The notes under the pieces were generated by a model. It did not search any database. It saw nothing but the letters and a program-made list of their open reading frames with translations, and had not been told where the DNA came from. A DNA stretch of 64,000 nt from Bacteroidota bacterium. GTDB taxonomy: Bacteria > Bacteroidota > Bacteroidia > Chitinophagales > LD1. Shown in pieces: positions 1 to 7,899 of this stretch (the stretch's first letter is position 1; every line of letters starts with the position of its first letter). Location of the stretch: NCBI GenBank assembly GCA_947475165.1, contig CANJLD010000002.1, positions 62,001 through 126,000 of the forward strand, given 5' to 3'. Both the position numbers and the translations under genes were made by a program.

Positions 1-1
1 T

Positions 2-1303
2 CCTACTTTAGGTTCAGGTCTTAGCCAGTTTGCCGGACACCCGCTTACTGAAATTCCTTTCCGCGATTTCTTAAACGAAACACCGAATTACCGTTTCTAT
101 GTTCCGGGGCCGGATTCAGCTGCTGATGCTACAGCCGGTTATCCAAACAATTACCAAATGGGAAATTACTGGGTAGGCTCTGACCAGTTTCCTCCAAGCG
201 AACATATTCAATGGCAGAAAATGTATTTGCACCAGAACGGAACTTTAAATGGCAACGCACCAGTGCAGGATGAAGGATACAGATTATATGTAACCGACCC
301 GGATGATCCAATTCTTACAGTAGGTGGTAGCAACATGATTGTTCGTTCACCGGACGGCACGAGAAATTCTCAAAGCCAGATGGAAATGACCGACCCTACC
401 AATGCTCCATATACTATGGACAGAGAAGGGGTAATTCAATTCAACAGCGACCCTATTACCGATTCGTTTACCATTATTGGCTTACCGGTTTGTACGTTGT
501 ATGCTAAAACAAATCCTACAGGGGTTGCCAGCGGACCTACCGATTGCGACTGGAATTTCCGCTTATGCGATGTATGGCCGGATGGACGTGTTTACTTTGT
601 GCAGGAAGGAATTGTAGGTGCGCGCGGAAGAGACTGGGCGCGTGCTTTGGTTGACCAAATGGGAACACCCGGAGCAGCTACTTATGTAAATGGTATAGAA
701 GACCCGGGCGATAAAGACATACCTTACAGCAACATTAACATTGGCGATATATATGAGTATGTATTTAAGATGATGCCTATTGGTTACACGTTTGCAAAAG
801 GACACAAGCTTCGCATTTTGGTTAACTCAAGCAACTATACCCGCTATCAGGCTAATCCTAATTTGCCTTTGGAAGACGGAGAGTTTTTCCGCAGAAAGCC
901 TGGCGATGGTCAGTTCTATATGTTCCAGGGCCAGCAGATGTTTCCTCGTGTAGCTGTTCAACGCGTTCATTTCTCGCCTGAACATCCTACCAGCATCAAC
1001 TTCCCGGTTTATAATTCAGATTATCAATACAACGCAGTTAATCCTATACCGGTTGATTCTAAATTCGATATTTCGGTATTTCCGAATCCGGCTTCTGATA
1101 AAATTCAGATTTTCTCGAACATGCAGGGCGACCACGAGTTGGTTATTACCGATATTACCGGCAGAACTGTATTTACAGGAAGATTTGATGACAACATTAT
1201 TTTGAACACATCTACCTTCGGCAAGGGAATTTATTTTGCTACGGTTACTGATAAGAGCAGTAAAACAGCAGATAGAGTAACTAAGAAATTTATTGTTCAA
1301 TAA
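2..1303 (+). CDS. CocE/NonD-family hydrolase, C-terminal part, with T9SS sorting domain (5' end outside window)
   Basis: The frame is open from the first bases of the window, so the N-terminal alpha/beta-hydrolase domain lies upstream and only about 433 residues are visible. The visible part resembles the jelly-roll C-terminal domain of X-Pro dipeptidyl-peptidase/CocE esterases: a DPDDPILTVGG stretch and the late GHKLRILVNSSNYTRYQANP segment are typical. The last 80 or so residues, starting near FDISVFPNPASDKIQIF and ending in KKFIVQ, form a type A T9SS C-terminal sorting domain. The protein is therefore probably exported across the outer membrane and either released or surface-attached. The substrate (peptide, ester or beta-lactam acyl) cannot be read from this part. 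A strong terminator follows. Confidence 0.8.
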   Translation, partial: PTLGSGLSQFAGHPLTEIPFRDFLNETPNYRFYVPGPDSAADATAGYPNNYQMGNYWVGSDQFPPSEHIQWQKMYLHQNGTLNGNAPVQDEGYRLYVTDPDDPILTVGGSNMIVRSPDGTRNSQSQMEMTDPTNAPYTMDREGVIQFNSDPITDSFTIIGLPVCTLYAKTNPTGVASGPTDCDWNFRLCDVWPDGRVYFVQEGIVGARGRDWARALVDQMGTPGAATYVNGIEDPGDKDIPYSNINIGDIYEYVFKMMPIGYTFAKGHKLRILVNSSNYTRYQANPNLPLEDGEFFRRKPGDGQFYMFQGQQMFPRVAVQRVHFSPEHPTSINFPVYNSDYQYNAVNPIPVDSKFDISVFPNPASDKIQIFSNMQGDHELVITDITGRTVFTGRFDDNIILNTSTFGKGIYFATVTDKSSKTADRVTKKFIVQ

Positions 1304-1322
1304 TTGAATAAAGCGACTGGTG

Positions 1323-1357
1323 AAACGTCCCGCAGAATTGCGGGACGTTTCTTTTTT
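1323..1357 (+). terminator. Rho-independent terminator after the hydrolase gene
   Basis: An 11-bp perfect stem (AAACGTCCCGC / GCGGGACGTTT, arms 1323-1333 and 1340-1350) with a 6-nt loop is followed by a run of six T. It lies 20 bp after the stop codon. Confidence 0.9.
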
Positions 1358-1364
1358 ATATTCG
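1357..1364 (+). promoter_or_regulatory. Possible Bacteroidota -7 box for adk
   Basis: TATATTCG resembles the TAnnTTTG -7 element of Bacteroidota promoters with one mismatch. It lies 21 bp before the adk ATG and directly after the preceding terminator, so a new transcript is expected here. No clear -33 TTG at standard spacing is visible. Confidence 0.3.
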
Positions 1365-1385
1365 CCCCAACAAACAAAAATTGCT

Positions 1386-1961
1386 ATGCTGAACATAGTT
1401 TTATTCGGACCTCCGGGAAGCGGTAAAGGAACACAGGCAGCCAAACTGGTTGAAAAGTATAATCTGGTTCACCTTTCAACCGGAGATATTTTCCGCGCCA
1501 ATATTAAAGGCGAAACTGAATTGGGTAAACTGGCGAAGAGTTATATGGATAAAGGACAACTGGTTCCCGATGAAGTAACGGTGGATATTCTAAAGTCGGA
1601 GGCATCGAAATATGCCGATGCCAAGGGGTTTATTTTTGACGGCTTTCCGCGCACTACTTTTCAGGCGGAGGAGTTAGACAAGTATATGTCTTCGCGAAAT
1701 ACTTCAATTACCCTGATGCTTTCGCTGGAAGTAAATGAGGAAGAATTGAAAACGAGATTGTTGCTTCGCGGCAAAGATTCGGGTAGACCGGATGACCAGA
1801 ACCCGGAGGTGATTCAAAAGCGGATTGATGTGTACAATAAAGAAACCGCACCGGCTAAAGAATTTTATACCAAACAAAACAAGTACAGTGCAGTAAATGG
1901 CGTGGGTGCTATTGACGATATATTTGGTTCGCTTTGCACAGAAATAGATAAGGTGAATTGA
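1386..1961 (+). CDS. adk: Adenylate kinase
   Basis: Cytosolic enzyme interconverting ATP + AMP and 2 ADP. The 191-residue protein starts MLNIVLFGPPGSGKGT, so the Walker A P-loop is at residues 8-16. DGFPRT (AMP/ATP lid hinge) and a very short LID with GRPDD follow, typical of the short-LID form common in this phylum. An upstream in-frame extension to 1320 exists but crosses the terminator hairpin, so ATG 1386 is chosen. It is followed by obg on the same strand, with a heptamer-repeat hairpin in the gap. Confidence 0.96.
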   Translation: MLNIVLFGPPGSGKGTQAAKLVEKYNLVHLSTGDIFRANIKGETELGKLAKSYMDKGQLVPDEVTVDILKSEASKYADAKGFIFDGFPRTTFQAEELDKYMSSRNTSITLMLSLEVNEEELKTRLLLRGKDSGRPDDQNPEVIQKRIDVYNKETAPAKEFYTKQNKYSAVNGVGAIDDIFGSLCTEIDKVN

Positions 1962-1973
1962 ATTTAGATTTTT

Positions 1974-2030
1974 GAATGCTGAGTGCTGAATGGGTTTCAT
2001 TCAGCACTCAGCATTCTACATTCAACATTA
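1974..2030. repeat. Degenerate 7-bp tandem repeats forming a 19-bp hairpin between adk and obg
   Basis: Units GAATGCT, GAGTGCT, GAATGGG are followed after 3 bp by CATTCAG, CACTCAG, CATTCTA, CATTCAA and CATTA. The two blocks are reverse complements, giving a perfect 19-bp stem (1974-1992 with 1998-2016). There is no T run, so it is not a classic terminator. It is one of many heptamer blocks at gene boundaries in this window. Confidence 0.85.
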
Positions 2031-2034
2031 AAAA

Positions 2035-3033
2035 GTGGCTTCAGAAAATTTTATTGATTACGTAAAAATTCATTGCAAAAGCGGCAAAGGCGGAGCGGGT
2101 GCAAGCAGTTTCAGGCGCGAGAAATTTGCCCCCAAAGGCGGACCCGATGGCGGTGATGGCGGCAGAGGCGGTCATATTATTTTGCGTGGCAATACACAAA
2201 TGTGGACGCTGTTACACCTAAAATATCGCAAGCATGTAATGGCGGAGGATGGTGTAAAAGGCATGGGTTCTATGTGCAGCGGCAAGGCTGGCGAAGACAG
2301 AATACTTGATGTGCCGCTGGGAACTATTGCGCGCGATTTTGAAACCGGTGAACAAATAGCGGAGATTACTGAAGATGGTCAGGAAATTATTTTAGTAGAA
2401 GGCGGCATGGGCGGGCGCGGCAACAATCACTTTAAAACATCTACGCATCAAGCACCTACTTACGCGCAACCGGGTATTCCGAATAAAGAAGCGTGGATTA
2501 TTTTGGAGTTGAAATTACTTGCCGATGTAGGTTTGGTAGGTTTCCCTAATGCCGGTAAATCAACCTTAATTTCTGCGGTGAGTAATGCTAAACCGGAGAT
2601 TGCTGATTATCCTTTTACCACCATTGTTCCCAACCTGGGTATAGTAAGTTACAAGGGCGGAAGAAGTTTTGTAATGGCAGATATTCCCGGAATTATTGAA
2701 GGTGCGAGTGAGGGTAAGGGTTTGGGCTTACGGTTTCTGCGCCACATTGAGCGCAACTCTATTCTACTTTTTATGGTGCCGGTGGATAGCAACGATGTGC
2801 TGAAGGACTATAAAATCCTGCTTTCGGAACTTGAAAAATATAATCCGGAGCTGGTTGTTAAAGACCGGATTCTCGCCATTACCAAATGCGATTTGGCAGA
2901 TGCCGAACTGCTCAAGATGATTGAGAAAGAAATAAAGACAAAACTTAAAGGCACTAAACTCATTTTTATTTCAGCCGCTACCAATTACAATATCGATAAG
3001 CTAAAAGATGAGATTATGAAGAAGTTGGGGTAA
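2035..3033 (+). CDS. obg: GTPase Obg (ribosome-associated)
   Basis: 332-residue Obg GTPase, which assists 50S ribosome maturation. The glycine-rich Obg fold occupies about residues 1-158 ([27 protein letters not shown]). The G domain follows, with GFPNAGKST (G1), [12 protein letters not shown] (G3) and TKCD (G4). Start is GTG at 2035: the conserved [11 protein letters not shown] begins there and no ATG precedes it in frame. There is no C-terminal OCT domain. Its stop codon abuts base-to-base the stop codon of the convergent TonB-like gene. Confidence 0.96.
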   Translation: MASENFIDYVKIHCKSGKGGAGASSFRREKFAPKGGPDGGDGGRGGHIILRGNTQMWTLLHLKYRKHVMAEDGVKGMGSMCSGKAGEDRILDVPLGTIARDFETGEQIAEITEDGQEIILVEGGMGGRGNNHFKTSTHQAPTYAQPGIPNKEAWIILELKLLADVGLVGFPNAGKSTLISAVSNAKPEIADYPFTTIVPNLGIVSYKGGRSFVMADIPGIIEGASEGKGLGLRFLRHIERNSILLFMVPVDSNDVLKDYKILLSELEKYNPELVVKDRILAITKCDLADAELLKMIEKEIKTKLKGTKLIFISAATNYNIDKLKDEIMKKLG

Positions 3034-3456
3034 TCAATCCAGCTTAAAACTTACCGGCAAATTAAAATAGACCTTGACTGGTTTGCCCCGTTGTTTAGCG
3101 GGTTTAAACTTAGGCAACAATTTTACCACACGCACTGCTTCTTTATCTAAACCGGGGCTCACTCCGCGTGCCACCACTATATTTTCAATCGAGCCATCTT
3201 CCAGTATTACGAAACGCAACAAAACTTTGCCCTGAATATTATTATCACGTTCCATTTGCGGGTACTGAATGGTGCGCTGAATAAACTTTAAAAATTCAAA
3301 ATCGCCATCCGGAAATTCCGCAGGCTGTTCTACTAAGGCGAAAACAGGCGTTTCAGTTTTTTCTTTAGCCTCCGGTTTGGCTACAGCAAAAGTGTCGGTC
3401 TGTGCCGAAAGGTAAACCGGAATTATAAAGAAAAGGATGGATAGATATTTCTTCAT
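3034..3456 (-). CDS. TonB C-terminal-domain protein (energy transducer-like)
   Basis: 141 residues from ATG 3456: a signal peptide (MKKYLSILFFIIPVYLSAQ) followed by a TonB C-terminal domain in which YPQMERDNNIQGKVLLRFVI and DGSIENIVVARGVSPGLDKEA are the recognisable conserved parts. Proteins of this type in Bacteroidota are secreted or periplasmic carriers of a TonB domain, often without the N-terminal TM and proline-rich arm of true TonB, so energy transduction is uncertain. An in-frame start at 3504 would add 16 poorly supported residues. The gene is transcribed away from the 21-bp repeat array at 3538. Confidence 0.8.
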   Translation of the reverse strand: MKKYLSILFFIIPVYLSAQTDTFAVAKPEAKEKTETPVFALVEQPAEFPDGDFEFLKFIQRTIQYPQMERDNNIQGKVLLRFVILEDGSIENIVVARGVSPGLDKEAVRVVKLLPKFKPAKQRGKPVKVYFNLPVSFKLD

Positions 3457-3537
3457 AACTATAAAAGTATGGAAAGTGAGGAAAGTAACAACCATCAGAT
3501 GCATATTACATAGGCGTTCTGCTTTTATGTTTTAATT

Positions 3538-3986
3538 CAATAGAATAATCAAATTATTGCATTGAATGACATAGAGAAGGGATTGAATGATAAGTATAGG
3601 GGATTGCATGACCATATTACGGCTTTGTATAAAAATAGTTTGGAGTTGATTGATATCTAGATGGTATAACATAATCATTATATAATATAAAAGAAACAAA
3701 ATGTTTAATTTAGTAATTAATATTTGCGAAAGTATAACAGAGTAATGGGATAGATTGAGTAACAATAAGGGTCTGATACTGTTCAATTGAGTGCTTATCT
3801 GAATAAAAAAATTCTGAGCTCATTCAATGAAGATATGTAGTCATTCAATCACATTATTTAGTCATTCTATCAAATCAACAAATTGTTCAACAGAAGTTCG
3901 AAAGCAATTAATTGAGTTTTGGGGTCAATCAGGAAAGATTCGGAGTCAAACAAATGGGTTAGGGAGTTAAACAAATCACCTTTTAC
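3538..3986. repeat. Two opposed arrays of degenerate 21-bp tandem units upstream of an HTH gene
   Basis: Left sub-array: seven consecutive 21-bp units starting at 3538, 3559, 3580, 3601, 3622, 3643 and 3664. Several carry the core GGATTGAATGA or a close variant. Right sub-array: eight consecutive 21-bp units starting at 3819, 3840, 3861, 3882, 3903, 3924, 3945 and 3966. The first units have GTCATTCAATC, the reverse complement of the left core, and later ones drift to GTCAATCAGG and GTCAAACAAA. The middle (3685-3818) holds weaker copies with small indels. The last unit ends 11 bp before the ATG at 3998. 21 bp is two helical turns, so repeated binding sites would fall on one DNA face. There are no spacers, so this is not CRISPR. 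Confidence 0.8.
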
Positions 3987-3997
3987 CAATATAAACT

Positions 3998-4378
3998 ATG
4001 AAAAAGAAGGCCACACTTGAGAAAGACATGCTGCATATCGGCACAATTGTTCGGGCAATAATGAAGGAACAGCGAGTAACCCACCGTAAACTTGGGCGAA
4101 TGCTGGGCTGGCATACTACCACCGTTACCATGATGCTTAAAAGGCGCATCTGGAGCATAGCCGAACTGGTGCAGGTAGGCAAAGCACTCAATTCAGATTT
4201 ACTGAAATACTTTTACCCCGTACCACCGGTACCGGTAGTACCGGTTACCCAGCTTGAAGCTGCAAAGCAGGAAAACGAAAACCTGAAGAAAGAACTGGCA
4301 GAAAAAAACGAAGAGCTTTTTAAGCTGCGCACAGAGAATGCGCTGTTCCGCGAGATGATGAAAGGAAAAGCGGAGTAA
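3998..4378 (+). CDS. Small helix-turn-helix protein with C-terminal coiled coil
   Basis: 126 residues. Residues about 12-65 (LHIGTIVRAIMKEQRVTHRK through the helix GWHTTTVTMMLKRR) look like a Cro/C1-type HTH, with the recognition helix around HTTTVTMML. A proline-rich linker (PVPPVPVVPV) leads to a charged heptad coiled coil (ENENLKKELAEKNEELFKLR), suggesting a dimer. The gene begins 11 bp after a 21-bp repeat array, so the likely role is binding those repeats, as an autoregulator or a nucleoid/partition-type binder. That role is inference from position; I recognise no named family member. Confidence 0.75.
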   Translation: MKKKATLEKDMLHIGTIVRAIMKEQRVTHRKLGRMLGWHTTTVTMMLKRRIWSIAELVQVGKALNSDLLKYFYPVPPVPVVPVTQLEAAKQENENLKKELAEKNEELFKLRTENALFREMMKGKAE

Positions 4379-4405
4379 GTTTTTTCTTTCATCTTCGCTC
4401 TGTAG

Positions 4406-4437
4406 TCATTCTCAAATTCTCATATCCTCAATTTGTC
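4406..4437. repeat. Degenerate 8-bp tandem repeat over the start of the EamA gene
   Basis: Four octamers: TCATTCTC, AAATTCTC, ATATCCTC, AATTTGTC. The TTG start of the next gene lies inside the last unit. A related octamer block occurs at 31215-31254. Confidence 0.65.
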
Positions 4438-5329
4438 AACTTCTTCTTCCCACCATAATCTTCAAAACTGGATTCTTCTTGCGCTGCTCACTATTATTTG
4501 GGGCACTTCGTATATCCTTATAAAAAAATCGCTGCTTGGTTTTACGGCTATTGAGTTAGCGTGTTTGCGCGTAAGTATTTCGGGTTTGGTGGCACTGCCG
4601 CTGGCATTGCGCGCCCTGCAAACTATCAATCGCGATAAATATTGGACTATACTTTTAGTAGGAATTTTCGGAAGCGGTGCACCGGCATTTCTGTTTTCAA
4701 TTTCAATGACCCATAGCGGAAGTGCAATCAACGGCATACTCAATTCTCTTTCGCCTTTATGGACGCTCATTATCGGCTTCTATCTATTTAAAGTAGCTAT
4801 CTCTTCGCAAAAAATTCTGGGAGTTATTATTGGTTTTGTTGGTGCGCTGGTTTTAGTGTTAGGGAAGACCGGTGCGAGTTTAGAAGTAGACGTGCTCTAT
4901 AGTTTGCTGCCGGTGATAGCTACATTTTGTTATGGCATGAGCAGCAACATCACCAAACAAAAACTGCAAAACCAGAACGCTGTTTACACCACCGCACTTG
5001 CCATGTGTATGATTGGCTTGCCCGCGCTCACCGGTTTGTTCTTTACCGGTGCGCCCGACAAAATTGCAAGCGGAACAGTATGGTTTCCGTTGGCGTGCAT
5101 AGCAGCACTTTCCATTTTCGGAACGCTGATTGCCTGGATGCTTTTTTACCGCTTAGTGCAACGCACCGATGCCCTGTTTGCCGCCAGTGTTACTTATCTA
5201 ATCCCGATAGTAGCCATAGGCTGGGGCTTACTTGATGGAGAAATTCTTTCGCTCATTCAAATTGGCGGAATGGTGCTGATTTTGGTGGGAGTGTATTTTA
5301 CAACCAAGCAAGTGGCGAGTGGTAAGTAG
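4433..5329 (+). CDS. EamA-family (DMT) transporter
   Basis: 298-residue inner-membrane protein with about ten hydrophobic segments in two five-helix EamA halves. The first half opens with WGTSYILIKKSL and the second with FCYGMSSNITKQKL, as in drug/metabolite transporters that export amino acids or small metabolites. No ATG precedes the first membrane helix, so TTG at 4433, inside an octamer repeat, is the likely start. The last residues (QVASGK) are encoded by the start of a heptamer repeat block, suggesting the C-terminus was remodelled. Substrate is unknown. Confidence 0.88.
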   Translation: MSTSSSHHNLQNWILLALLTIIWGTSYILIKKSLLGFTAIELACLRVSISGLVALPLALRALQTINRDKYWTILLVGIFGSGAPAFLFSISMTHSGSAINGILNSLSPLWTLIIGFYLFKVAISSQKILGVIIGFVGALVLVLGKTGASLEVDVLYSLLPVIATFCYGMSSNITKQKLQNQNAVYTTALAMCMIGLPALTGLFFTGAPDKIASGTVWFPLACIAALSIFGTLIAWMLFYRLVQRTDALFAASVTYLIPIVAIGWGLLDGEILSLIQIGGMVLILVGVYFTTKQVASGK

Positions 5330-5384
5330 CGAGTAGTAAAAGGCCGTTAACCACTTGCTACTAGCTATTCACTACTCGCTGTTA
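5308..5384. repeat. Inverted heptamer tandem repeats between two convergent genes
   Basis: Top-strand units GCAAGTG, GCGAGTG, GTAAGTA, GCGAGTA, GTAAAAG (5308-5342) are followed by ACCACTT, GCTACTA, GCTATTC, ACTACTC, GCTGTTA (5350-5384), roughly complementary to the first block. The stop codons of both convergent genes (5327-5329 and 5365-5367) fall inside. It can fold into a long imperfect hairpin and may act as a two-way terminator, though no T run is present. Confidence 0.75.
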
Positions 5385-5748
5385 CACTAATCTCCACTCT
5401 CGCCCCTTTCGGCAATCCCGAAACTTCCACCGTTTCGCGCGCAGGAAAATTACCGGTAAAGTACGAAGCATAAACAGCATTTACTCTGGCAAAATCGTCC
5501 ATGCTTTTTAAAAAGATGGTTGTTTTTACCACGTTGTGAAAAGTAACATTCGCAGCTTCCAGAATGGCTTCTATGTTTTTCATTACGCGGTGTGTTTCAT
5601 CTTCAATGCCGGTGGTAATTAAATTTCCTGTTCTGGGGTCAAGCGGAATTTGACCGGAAACAAAAAGTAAATTTCCTGTTTTCACTGCTTGCGAATACGG
5701 ACCGATAGCCGAAGGTGCTTCGCTGGTTTCGATAATATTTTTTTGCAT
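5365..5748 (-). CDS. ridA: RidA-family (YjgF/YER057c) enamine/imine deaminase
   Basis: 127 residues from ATG 5748 (MQKNIIETSEAPSAIGPYSQ). The fold signatures AIGPYSQAV, LLFVSGQIPLD, NIEAILEAA and the late FPARETVEVSGLPKGARVEI with the substrate-binding Arg are all present. RidA proteins hydrolyse reactive 2-aminoacrylate and related imines made by PLP enzymes. The reading frame continues upstream to 5901 without homology, so the family-length start is used. It is divergent from the gene at 5837, with a near-perfect palindrome between them. Confidence 0.94.
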   Translation of the reverse strand: MQKNIIETSEAPSAIGPYSQAVKTGNLLFVSGQIPLDPRTGNLITTGIEDETHRVMKNIEAILEAANVTFHNVVKTTIFLKSMDDFARVNAVYASYFTGNFPARETVEVSGLPKGARVEISVTASSE

Positions 5749-5794
5749 AGAGATATTTAAGAGAAGAAAAATTATTTTGTGCCGTAAATATAAT

Positions 5795-5823
5795 CCGTGC
5801 CACGGTTTTAAACCGAGGCACGG
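5795..5823. repeat. Near-perfect 14-bp palindrome in a divergent intergenic region
   Basis: Arms CCGTGCCACGGTTT (5795-5808) and AAACCGAGGCACGG (5810-5823) pair with a single mismatch around one central base. It lies 14 bp before the ATG at 5837. It could be an operator or a dispersed palindromic element; a single copy here cannot distinguish these. Confidence 0.6.
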
Positions 5824-5836
5824 ATAAAAAGCAAAT

Positions 5837-6559
5837 ATGAAGATTTTAGTAACCGGAGAACCCATACGTGCAGAAGAACTGAAAGCAAAACTTTCTACCA
5901 TCTCAGATTTGGAAGTTGACTACAGCGATGGCGATGAAGACGAAGATTTTAAAGAATACGACTGCATTTTCGATTTAAACTTTGATGACGACCCTTCCAA
6001 CCTTCCGGTCTATGCCTCCATGCGCGACAGACCCGTTTTTGTAAATGCAGTAAAGTTAAGTTTAAATGAAGCCGCGTTTGTAGGAGGAGAAAAAGTGAAA
6101 TGTCAGCTCTTTGGCATCAATGCATTGCCAACGTTTATCAGTCAATCTAAGTGGGAGGTGAGTTTGTTCCGCAAGTTTCAAACGCCCGAATTGGATGCGC
6201 TGATGAAGAAGTTTGGTATTGAATACTTACCGGTAGAAGACCGTGTTGGTTTAGTAAAACCGCGCATCATTTTTATGATTATTAATGAAGCCTGCTACAC
6301 TTTACAGGAAGGCACTGCAAGTATTGAAGACATTGATACGGCTATGAAGTTGGGAACAAATTATCCGTTTGGTCCTTTTGAGTGGTGCGATAAAATAGGC
6401 ATCACTTCGGTGTTTGAAACGCTGGCGGCTTTGTATGAAGATACAAAAGACGAACGCTACAAAATCTGTCCGCTGCTGAAAACAAAATATTTGCGCAACG
6501 AGACTTTTTATAAAAGGAAGAAGGAAGAGAAAGTTGCTAAGGAAGAAGATTGGTTTTAA
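5837..6559 (+). CDS. 3-hydroxyacyl-CoA dehydrogenase family protein, C-terminal domain intact, NAD domain degenerate
   Basis: 240 residues. From about residue 125 the protein matches the 3HCDH C-terminal domain (VGLVKPRIIFMIINEACYTL, then YPFGPFEWCDKIG). The first ~110 residues are shorter than the usual Rossmann domain, are rich in Asp/Glu (DYSDGDEDEDF), and have no GxGxxG. NAD-dependent catalysis is therefore doubtful. It could be a substrate-binding paralogue. It lies just upstream of a polysaccharide deacetylase gene in the same direction (14-bp gap). Confidence 0.78.
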   Translation: MKILVTGEPIRAEELKAKLSTISDLEVDYSDGDEDEDFKEYDCIFDLNFDDDPSNLPVYASMRDRPVFVNAVKLSLNEAAFVGGEKVKCQLFGINALPTFISQSKWEVSLFRKFQTPELDALMKKFGIEYLPVEDRVGLVKPRIIFMIINEACYTLQEGTASIEDIDTAMKLGTNYPFGPFEWCDKIGITSVFETLAALYEDTKDERYKICPLLKTKYLRNETFYKRKKEEKVAKEEDWF

Positions 6560-6573
6560 CCCAAATCGTGTCT

Positions 6574-7899
6574 ATGAATAAAGTGCTTGTCTACACCGAC
6601 CAAACATCTGCCCGCCTTAAATACACGTTCGATTTAATGTTGAGCGATTTGCTCGGGTTGGATTATGAGTTAACGCACGATAAAGATTTGTTTGCTGCTT
6701 ACTCAAACCCGAAGTTCTCCTATTCTTCATTACCAGTTGGCGATGAACTTTTTTTTGAAGCAGCAGATTTATTGTTTGAGGTAGTCAACAAACCACAGCC
6801 CATCAACTTTTGCGAGTATGAGAAATTAAGGGGCTTCTATCCGGTGAGCGAACGTTCCCGTATTCCATTCGATATTTTTGCTTCTACATTTTTTATGGTT
6901 ACGCGTTACGAAGAACATTTCCCTTACCATAAAGATAAATACGACCGGTTTCGACCCACCGGTAGTATGAATTGCAAAGGCGGACATCTGGAAAAGCCAA
7001 TGGTGAATTATTACGCACTCGAACTCTCCAAAATTTTTACTGAAAAACATCCTTCGCTTGTTGTCAAAAAGAAGTCTTTTGAATACATCCCAACGTTTGA
7101 TATTGACATGGCGTATTCGTACCGCAATAAAGGCATTTTGAAAAATGCCGCAGGTTATCTGCGCTCATTTATACTTTCAGATTTTACGGAAATGAAGCAG
7201 CGGTTTCGCGTGCATAGCGGAAAAGAAAAAGACCCGTTTGATACCTACGATTACATATTTCAAACGTGCCGCAATAATTTGTTGAAGAGTGTTTTCTTTT
7301 TTCTGCTTGGCGATGAATCGCGCTTTGATAAAAGCATTCCTTTCGATAACGAAGCCTATCGTGAACTGATAAAATCTATTGCCGCAAAAACCGAAACCGG
7401 AATTCACCTTTCGTATAAAAGCCACACATCAACCGGACGCACGCGCATGGAAATTGAACGGCTTGAAAAAATTATCGATAAAAAAGTTGTCCGCAACCGG
7501 TTCCATTATCTGCGCTTTTATTTTCCCGATTCGTATCAGCGGCTTGTGAACATCGGAATTACTGAAGATTATTCCATGGGCTATGCTTCACGAAATGGTT
7601 TCCGTGCCGGCATTTGCACGCCCTATTATTTTTTCAATATCCGTAAGAACGAGACCACTGGTTTAAAAATTTTTCCGTTTGCCTTCATGGATAGCACCTT
7701 TGCCCATTACCATAAAACCGATTCGGAAACTGCACTGAATGAAATACGACAGCTAATGCGTTACGTGTACGAAACCGGTGGAAGTTTTTACGGCTTATGG
7801 CATAACAGTTCTTTTACCGGATCTAAGGAATGGAAGGGCTACCATCATGTCTTTGAAACAGTGGCAGAAGAAGCTTCCTCCCTCATGCAACACGAATGA
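6574..7899 (+). CDS. Polysaccharide deacetylase family protein
   Basis: 441 residues from ATG 6574. The central part starting at YIPTFDIDMAYSYRNKG has the paired aspartates of the NodB/polysaccharide-deacetylase fold. TGIHLSYKSHTS supplies the H-x-S-H metal-binding-like motif, and HYHKTDSE and GLWHNSSF lie further on. The N-terminal ~160 residues match the extra domain seen in the long Bacteroidota members. There is no signal peptide, so it probably acts on a cytoplasmic glycan or lipid-linked intermediate. Its stop overlaps the next start (ATGA), so the two are translationally coupled. Confidence 0.8.
   Translation: MNKVLVYTDQTSARLKYTFDLMLSDLLGLDYELTHDKDLFAAYSNPKFSYSSLPVGDELFFEAADLLFEVVNKPQPINFCEYEKLRGFYPVSERSRIPFDIFASTFFMVTRYEEHFPYHKDKYDRFRPTGSMNCKGGHLEKPMVNYYALELSKIFTEKHPSLVVKKKSFEYIPTFDIDMAYSYRNKGILKNAAGYLRSFILSDFTEMKQRFRVHSGKEKDPFDTYDYIFQTCRNNLLKSVFFFLLGDESRFDKSIPFDNEAYRELIKSIAAKTETGIHLSYKSHTSTGRTRMEIERLEKIIDKKVVRNRFHYLRFYFPDSYQRLVNIGITEDYSMGYASRNGFRAGICTPYYFFNIRKNETTGLKIFPFAFMDSTFAHYHKTDSETALNEIRQLMRYVYETGGSFYGLWHNSSFTGSKEWKGYHHVFETVAEEASSLMQHE

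Noticed and set aside
3532-3786. 84-codon minus-strand frame with 7-residue periodicity
   Set aside because: The periodicity is simply the 21-bp array read as codons; composition is Ile/Leu-rich with no start context, and the other half of the array is not open.
3538-3986. Possible CRISPR array
   Set aside because: Units are contiguous 21-bp repeats with no unique spacers and no cas genes nearby.
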